Origin: Clostridia bacterium
Lineage (GTDB): Bacteria; Bacillota; Clostridia; Oscillospirales; CAG-272
Assembly (NCBI GenBank): GCA_017502875.1
Contig: JAFVUF010000008.1
Coordinates: forward strand, 1-45,293
Length of the DNA: 45,293 bases
Reading direction: 5' to 3'
Shown one piece after another: positions 40,633 through 45,293 of the stretch. The position numbers and the translations under genes are program-made. Under the pieces are notes generated by a model, which had not been told where the DNA came from, ran no database searches, and was given only the letters and a program-made list of their open reading frames with translations. The stretch's first letter is position 1. The number at the start of each line of letters is the position of its first letter.

Positions 40633-41589
40633 CTTTTTGAATATAAGAATATATTGATGTATTTGATTTGCTACGAAATCGAATGGATAGCCATATGGAA
40701 ATAGTTTTACGGACTGGTCAGCCCATATTTTCATTCCTCTGTAATAGAGATTCGGAATTTCATTCAAGGTATCTACGATTTGAGCATGTAGTAAATTGGT
40801 CTCTTTCTTTTTAGGTTGCATATCTTTACAGAACACAACCAAATAACCTTTGGTTTTTAAATAAGGTAAAGATTTTTCAATAATGCTTTTTAGGCGAGGA
40901 ACAAATTCCTTACTATCGATATTTCCTAAATCAACATCACAGTCAGTAAACGGGGTAGCGGATTTACCATACACAAGTATGTCCGCTCCCGTTTTTTCTT
41001 TTGACATCATGTTGGCGTAAGGTGGATCGATCAGGATCATTCCGACTTGTTCGCCTCCAAGCAAACGGTGCATCATGTCATGGTCTGACAAAACGACATT
41101 GCTATCTCCACATACACAGGGTTGAACTGGCAAGCCAAGATTTTCAGCAGCCAATTTGTATGTATCAATATAAGATTGATTCAGATCTATTCCCAAAGCT
41201 CTTCTTCCACAGAGAGAAGCTCCCAAAAGCGAGCCACCTACGCCCATGAAATAATCAAAGACAATCTCATTCTCTTTTGTAAAAAACTCTATCAGATCAC
41301 GCATTAATTGAGGGGGCTTGGGTGTTGGGTGCACCTTTCTGATGTGGTGAGCGTAACTATCTTCACCACGCGTAGAATATCGAGTATTAATAACCGAACA
41401 AATCTGTCTTGTCCATTCCGAACCCGGTAAATCGTTTATTTTGTTAGTAAGACAAAATCTTCTTCCGTCGGATATTTCAATGCTAATATTACTTCCTTCA
41501 ACAAAAACAGCGTTTTCAATATCTGCTTTTACCCAACTTGGGAGTGCCGATATTTCCTCTGCTGATAAAACATCTTTAACTTTTATCAT
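40621..41589 (-). CDS. DNA methyltransferase (N4/N6-type)
   Basis: 322 residues. The S-adenosylmethionine site DYFMGVGGSLLGA (motif I) comes before the catalytic LIDPPYANM (motif IV). A motif X-like PTPKPPQLMRDLIEFF stands ahead, so the order is X-I-IV, with amino-methylation of adenine or cytosine N4 expected. It follows the fused methylase after 18 bases and is probably the third methylase activity of the same restriction-modification system, needed if the site cannot be covered by two adenine marks, or else a separate protection enzyme. GGTGGA precedes the ATG. Base and site are not predictable. Confidence 0.85.
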   Translation of the reverse strand: MIKVKDVLSAEEISALPSWVKADIENAVFVEGSNISIEISDGRRFCLTNKINDLPGSEWTRQICSVINTRYSTRGEDSYAHHIRKVHPTPKPPQLMRDLIEFFTKENEIVFDYFMGVGGSLLGASLCGRRALGIDLNQSYIDTYKLAAENLGLPVQPCVCGDSNVVLSDHDMMHRLLGGEQVGMILIDPPYANMMSKEKTGADILVYGKSATPFTDCDVDLGNIDSKEFVPRLKSIIEKSLPYLKTKGYLVVFCKDMQPKKKETNLLHAQIVDTLNEIPNLYYRGMKIWADQSVKLFPYGYPFDFVANQIHQYILIFKKQKQ

Positions 41590-41607
41590 ATAGCAGTTCC
41601 ACCCAAA

Positions 41608-43563
41608 TTAGTAATTTGTTATCAACACTTCGATGGTTTCGGCGGTTTTATCCTTCAACTGGTAACTGCAATTTGAGTAATTACTGCTTATATAATGAAT
41701 CTTATATTTTTTCGCCCACTCTTGAAGTATCTTATTTTCTACACCCTTGTGCTTGGTAACATTGGAAAGTGCGAACTTAATTCCTTGTGCATTTGCCTGA
41801 TCCAAGTAATCATACAGGGCTCTTTCTTCTTCTTCGCCCCAATCGTGGAATCCGCGATTGCCGTCATTATATGAACCTGTTGTGATTAGATATGGCGGAT
41901 CACAGTAGATAAAATCATTGCTTCCTAATCCGACAAGACTTATTTCTCTGAAATCTCTTGTGTAGAACTCAATATTTTTCTTCTTCATTGCTTCCATAAA
42001 CAACAAAAGGTTCTTTTTTGTTGTTTCGGAGAATTGGCTTCGGTTTCTTCCGAATGGATTATTGTATTCCATCTGATTATTAAATCTAAACTGATAATTA
42101 AACGAGAAACATGACAAGGTAAATAAGTCTACAGGATTACCTGTTTGATTATAGTAATCTCTAAATGCCTTGTAGCCGACTTCGTTTTCTTTGGACAATC
42201 CAAACTCTTTTATTTTATCATCGATTCTCTTTAAAACTGTAGCAACATCGGCAAAGCAGAAGAAGCGAACCATTTCCACAATGCGATTGTTCAAATCATT
42301 ACAAATTGTTCGGTTAGCAGTTACATTGACGGCAACATTAAAACCACCTGCGAACAAGTCGATAAAAGTATCTATGTTTTCAGGAAACAATTGCATTAAT
42401 TGAGGTAACAGTTTGTACTTTCCACCAATATAATTCATGGGGCTTTTGATAAATGTTTTTTTATCAAATCCCGGGATTGCCATTGCCTCTTGAATTGCAG
42501 TATATACAGGCGTTTCAAAAGTTTGCACAGGTTTGTTAATCAGCTTTTTTGTATAGAATATATATTCAAAATGTTCGGGTTTACCGTCTTGTGGTAACTT
42601 CGATTTATATCTGCTATAAGGAATTTTGTATAGCTTAACACTATCTTCGATACAATGCTTCTTAAGTATTTCAAGTATTTCTTCTGCCGTTAACAATCCA
42701 TCGTCGCTATAGCTGATGACAATGTGCTTAAAATCGGCATCTGAAATCAAAGATTCAAATGCTGACGTAACGGATTTTTTAATGCAATAATCAGATTTTT
42801 CGTTGTTGTAAGGACGAACGCCTGTAACACCCTTAAGTGTAGGAGAATCATATCTTGCGATAGTTTCCAACAGGTGATAGTTAGGCAAATATTGTCTTTC
42901 GTTGTATGGAGGATCAATATATAGAATATCTCCGCTTATTTTCTTTATCAGCTCGTTTGCATCCTCGTTGTAACAGATGTTTCTTTGATTGTTATCAACT
43001 ACACTTAACTTAATTAGTTCAAATCTCTTGAAAGCACGCTTATCCCATGACTTCAAAAAAGCGCCGTATGTTCCCGTAATGTTGGATACATAAGGAATGC
43101 CCTCTATTAAAGCAGCAATGAGATACTTGTATTCATACGCATCTATTAGGTTGTTCTTTTTCCACTCTTCAATAGTGGTTCTTATGAAGTCAATTCGTTG
43201 AGCACTGTCTATTGTCAAGTACATTCTGCCTGCACTACCTGCCGGAGAATATTCCTGCGTAGCAAATCCACTAACATTTGATACATCTGTTGTTTCTAAA
43301 TAAGCAAACGGATCATTGATTCCTATCTGCTTCAATTTATCAAAAGACGGTATAGAATTGTTCTCAATAGTTGCTGCGGTAAGAATATGAGAAAAGTAAA
43401 GCAGATCATTACTTATGATACGATAATATGGTTTAAAGAATCTTGATACCGAACCTGTGCCGGAAAATATATCACAAAAGATTTGGCTACCGTCATTGCA
43501 GTTCTCGTCAATGACCTCTTTTATTATCTCTAACAAATTGGTCTTATTTCCAATGAATCTCAT
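41608..43563 (-). CDS. Fused double DNA adenine methylase (M.FokI-like layout)
   Basis: 651 residues made of two D12-class adenine methylases. The N-terminal domain has MRFIGNKTNLL, the SAM site DIFSGTGSVSRFF and catalytic DPPYNERQY (about residue 220). The C-terminal one has SPMNYIGGKYKLLPQL (about 370), DLFAGGFNVAV and catalytic CDPPYLIT (about 555). Two fused adenine methylases are the arrangement of M.FokI, where each half methylates one strand of an asymmetric site. The start is ATG 43563 with AGGAGGAG before it; the seven upstream codons of the open frame lie before that site. First gene of a two-gene methylase operon with a near-consensus promoter. Confidence 0.9.
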   Translation of the reverse strand: MRFIGNKTNLLEIIKEVIDENCNDGSQIFCDIFSGTGSVSRFFKPYYRIISNDLLYFSHILTAATIENNSIPSFDKLKQIGINDPFAYLETTDVSNVSGFATQEYSPAGSAGRMYLTIDSAQRIDFIRTTIEEWKKNNLIDAYEYKYLIAALIEGIPYVSNITGTYGAFLKSWDKRAFKRFELIKLSVVDNNQRNICYNEDANELIKKISGDILYIDPPYNERQYLPNYHLLETIARYDSPTLKGVTGVRPYNNEKSDYCIKKSVTSAFESLISDADFKHIVISYSDDGLLTAEEILEILKKHCIEDSVKLYKIPYSRYKSKLPQDGKPEHFEYIFYTKKLINKPVQTFETPVYTAIQEAMAIPGFDKKTFIKSPMNYIGGKYKLLPQLMQLFPENIDTFIDLFAGGFNVAVNVTANRTICNDLNNRIVEMVRFFCFADVATVLKRIDDKIKEFGLSKENEVGYKAFRDYYNQTGNPVDLFTLSCFSFNYQFRFNNQMEYNNPFGRNRSQFSETTKKNLLLFMEAMKKKNIEFYTRDFREISLVGLGSNDFIYCDPPYLITTGSYNDGNRGFHDWGEEEERALYDYLDQANAQGIKFALSNVTKHKGVENKILQEWAKKYKIHYISSNYSNCSYQLKDKTAETIEVLITNY

Positions 43564-43607
43564 AACTCCTCCTAATGCTTCCACATCCTAAAACATCCTT
43601 GTCATAA

Positions 43608-43636
43608 ATTATAGCTCAAAAATGGCAAAAAGTCAA
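43608..43636 (-). promoter_or_regulatory. SigA-type promoter of the methylase operon
   Basis: On the minus strand, TTGACT (43631-43636), 17-base spacer, -10 TATAAT (43608-43613). Much closer to consensus than the promoter of the nuclease operon, as wanted if methylation must come first. Confidence 0.8.
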
Positions 43637-43678
43637 GATGTTGAGGGAATATTGTTTGCTTTATTTTGCGGAAATATC

Positions 43679-43707
43679 TGGACTTTTCCCCTCTTCTGTG
43701 GTATGTT
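43679..43707 (+). promoter_or_regulatory. Promoter of the PARG gene
   Basis: -35 TGGACT (43679-43684), 17-base spacer ending TCTTCTGTGG, -10 TATGTT (43702-43707). The same sequence type recurs at 44617-44645. Confidence 0.6.
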
Positions 43708-43737
43708 GTGTGTTACCCAAAAGAAAGGAGTATTAAA

Positions 43738-44583
43738 ATGATCGACAGAAGAACAAAAAATGCGGAGATATTCCGCGACACGGAACGGCGGTACACGACC
43801 GATCAGGCGTTGGTACAAGCTGTTCGAGAATCAACCAAATCGCAGGTATTCATTTCGGAAAAATCAACCGTAAATGTGCCTGTGCCGAGCAAAACCGAAA
43901 AGGCGAAGGTAATCGTTAGCGGAAAGCGTTCACTCGAAGCAGCCGAGAGCTATGCAAAGCAAGGGAAGAAGGTGTGCGTGCTTAACTTCGCCTCTGCCAC
44001 CAACCCCGGCGGTGGCGTTGTAAACGGTTCATCGGCACAAGAGGAATGTATCTGCAGATGCACTACGTTCTACCCATGCCTAAACACCAATCACATGTGG
44101 AATGTGTTTTACAATCCCCATCGCAAGGCGGCAAATCCGCTGTACAATAACGATTGCATCTACACGCCCGATGTGTGCGTATTCAAGAGTGATACGAATT
44201 TTCCCGAACCTCTCCCGAAAGAAGATTGGTGGAGCGTGAACATTCTGACCTGTGCGGCACCGAACCTTCGCGAACGCCCAAGCAACATGATGAATCCGCA
44301 CGCAGGAAACACGGCGGTAAAGATTACACCGTCGGAACTTGAAAAGCTATTAACCGCGAGAATCCACAGAATATTTGAAGTCGCGGTTACCAACGGAAAC
44401 GAGGTATTAATCCTCGGAGCATTCGGGTGCGGAGCTTTCAGAAATCCGTCCGAAATCGTAGCGAGAGTGTTCAACAATGTGATGCAAGACTACCTCTGCC
44501 ACTTCGATACCGTTGAGTATGCGGTATATCACACCGAGCGTGAGGTGGCAAATTACGAAGCGTTCCTCAAGGAGATGTCGTAA
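43738..44583 (+). CDS. Bacterial-type poly(ADP-ribose) glycohydrolase (TIGR02452 family)
   Basis: 281 residues with a macrodomain-like PARG fold. The signature NPGGGVVNGSSAQEE (the GGG-x7-QEE catalytic loop, with the two glutamates near residues 102-103) is complete, and LGAFGCGAFRNP gives the ADP-ribose-phosphate loop. It removes ADP-ribose from modified targets in the cytoplasm. The start is ATG 43738 with AAAGGAG before it; 24 upstream codons of the open frame are not used. In this island it could reverse ADP-ribosylation by a phage or host enzyme, or act on products of NAD-cleaving systems; no ADP-ribosyltransferase is visible in the window. Confidence 0.88.
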   Translation: MIDRRTKNAEIFRDTERRYTTDQALVQAVRESTKSQVFISEKSTVNVPVPSKTEKAKVIVSGKRSLEAAESYAKQGKKVCVLNFASATNPGGGVVNGSSAQEECICRCTTFYPCLNTNHMWNVFYNPHRKAANPLYNNDCIYTPDVCVFKSDTNFPEPLPKEDWWSVNILTCAAPNLRERPSNMMNPHAGNTAVKITPSELEKLLTARIHRIFEVAVTNGNEVLILGAFGCGAFRNPSEIVARVFNNVMQDYLCHFDTVEYAVYHTEREVANYEAFLKEMS

Positions 44584-44616
44584 CAAAAAGTTATCAAATT
44601 AAGTTTCGGTTTATGC

Positions 44617-44645
44617 TGGACTTCCTCTCTCTTCTGTGGTATTGT
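44617..44645 (+). promoter_or_regulatory. Promoter of the DUF6809 gene
   Basis: -35 TGGACT (44617-44622), 17-base spacer ending TCTTCTGTGG, -10 TATTGT (44640-44645). AGGAGG follows, just before ATG 44671. Confidence 0.6.
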
Positions 44646-44670
44646 GTTGTGCTAACAGGAGGTGCAGTCT

Positions 44671-44940
44671 ATGGAAAGCATTATAAAAGAGTTGTGGCAC
44701 GGCAACATCATACCGCAAGAGGACAGTCGGACGAACTCGAAGGAGATGAAAGAGCTCCTTGGGTACATGTCAAGGCATCACGAGAACTTGGAGAAAAGCT
44801 TTACTGACGAGCAGAAGGAGGTCTTCGAAAAATTTCACGACTGCTGGAGTGAGTACGCAAGTCTATCGGAAGCAGCCATCTTCGAGTACGCCTTCCGCCT
44901 CGGCATGCGAATCGCGCTTGACAGCATACTAACGAAATAA
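44671..44940 (+). CDS. DUF6809 family small protein
   Basis: 89 residues, helical, starting MESIIKELWHGNIIPQED, which fits the DUF6809 family of small clostridial proteins found in phages and integrative elements. Function unknown. AGGAGG lies 9 bases before ATG 44671; the frame's earlier start at 44662 lies within that site. It has a promoter nearly the same as the PARG gene and is followed by a strong terminator. Confidence 0.75.
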   Translation: MESIIKELWHGNIIPQEDSRTNSKEMKELLGYMSRHHENLEKSFTDEQKEVFEKFHDCWSEYASLSEAAIFEYAFRLGMRIALDSILTK

Positions 44941-44945
44941 AGAAT

Positions 44946-44984
44946 ACAGAGGGCAATGACCGTAGTCGATCATTGCCCTCTGTT
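44946..44984. terminator. Bidirectional terminator
   Basis: Fourteen-bp stem ACAGAGGGCAATGA (44946-44959) / TCATTGCCCTCTGT (44970-44983), then TTGTTATATTTT. It serves the DUF6809 gene and the minus-strand gene that converges on it. Confidence 0.85.
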
Positions 44985-44986
44985 TG

Positions 44987-45293
44987 TTATATTTTCCACC
45001 TATCCTCGTGAATACCAATTTGTATTTTTGCAACAAGTGTGTCATCACTTAGCGCTTCGCGTTTTCGGCGTTCTTCTGTGTTAACGCATAACGAAAGACA
45101 AATAATTGCTTCTCGAACCACTTTGAAAAGTTCAAGAGTTTTTTCGTTCAATTCGCTTTCATCAAGATATAATGCAGATGGATGGCTTTGAAAAGGATTG
45201 TTGGCATTATAATTCAACGCTACTATTGTGTACTTGTGCTCCAAAAAGTTCCTTATCTCTCTAAGTCTTTTCAATTCTGGGTTGGAATCTTCT
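44987..45293 (-). CDS. HEPN-like protein, C-terminal part (cut by window edge)
   Basis: The frame runs from the right edge to TAA at 44987 (about 101 residues visible), so the start lies outside. KRLREIRNFLEHKYT carries the R-x4-6-H core of a HEPN RNase-like domain, and ALYLDESELNEKTLELFKVVREAIICLSL resembles the LA2681-like HEPN family. HEPN proteins in defence islands often cut RNA; here the missing N-terminal part is needed to judge. An internal TTG at 45274 is not a likely start because the frame continues open upstream. Confidence 0.6.
   Translation of the reverse strand, partial: EDSNPELKRLREIRNFLEHKYTIVALNYNANNPFQSHPSALYLDESELNEKTLELFKVVREAIICLSLCVNTEERRKREALSDDTLVAKIQIGIHEDRWKI

Noticed and set aside
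1-45293. CRISPR array
   Set aside because: No regularly spaced direct repeats with unique spacers were seen. The repeats found are operators, hairpins or a gene relic.
1-45293. Insertion sequences or transposases
   Set aside because: None of the proteins shows transposase or integrase motifs. The island's integrase must lie outside the window.

Overview
The window comes from a low-to-moderate GC Gram-positive bacterium, most likely an anaerobic gut clostridium of the Oscillospirales/Christensenellales type. The signs are strong AGGAGG-like ribosome-binding sites, TTGACA-17-TGnTATAAT promoters, many short rho-independent terminators, plant-glycan hydrolases, a MarR-controlled iron alcohol dehydrogenase and a split purH/purO purine pathway. 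The genus is an inference; there is no rRNA or other marker gene here.

Layout. 1-8620: the 3' end of an unknown gene, then a surface-polysaccharide locus: phosphohexomutase, mannose-1-phosphate guanylyltransferase, two GT4 glycosyltransferases, a Wzm/Wzt-type ABC exporter and an O-antigen-ligase-like membrane protein. 8690-12000: a TIR-like/Sel1-repeat protein, a small lipoprotein and an M20 amidohydrolase. 12004-15752: a large GH106-like glycosidase followed by the wreck of a tandem second copy. 15774-17392: an NCS2 purine permease. 17424-19592 (minus): a ZTP-riboswitch-controlled operon with a PurO-type IMP cyclohydrolase and a stand-alone AICAR transformylase. 19621-23880: a ThrE-like exporter, a YiiX-like papain-fold protein, and a MarR regulator with an iron alcohol dehydrogenase. 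23868-26871 (minus): an MFS transporter and a GH2 glycosidase. 26895-29410 (minus): a DUF1538 membrane protein with two PII-like proteins. 29463-32156: a thiol-redox cluster (TrxA, CcdA, TlpA/ResA-like) around a Crp/Fnr-type regulator. Two matched operators with identical spacing to the -10 box sit before trxA and ccdA.

32157-35232 is a transition zone with a zinc-ribbon/repeat membrane protein, a zinc-ribbon gene broken by a TAG codon, and several terminators. At 35233-35290 (minus) lies the 3' part of a tRNA-Ser(UGA) gene, cut off inside the anticodon arm and followed by a terminator. This is the classic scar left at the far end of an element integrated into a tRNA gene. By that logic everything from about 35290 to beyond the end of the window is an integrated island, and the intact tRNA-Ser and the integrase should lie off the right edge.

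The island carries defence-type cargo. It has a RES-domain protein; a plus-strand operon of a DUF6088 (AbiEi-like) protein, a DUF4238 protein, a 461-aa PD-(D/E)XK endonuclease-like protein and a 188-aa PD-(D/E)XK nuclease; a facing minus-strand operon of a 651-aa fused double adenine methylase and a second DNA methyltransferase; a bacterial-type PARG; a DUF6809 protein; and a HEPN-like protein cut by the window edge. The nuclease and methylase genes look like a complete Type IIS-like restriction-modification system with two nuclease subunits, and this is the most striking content of the window.
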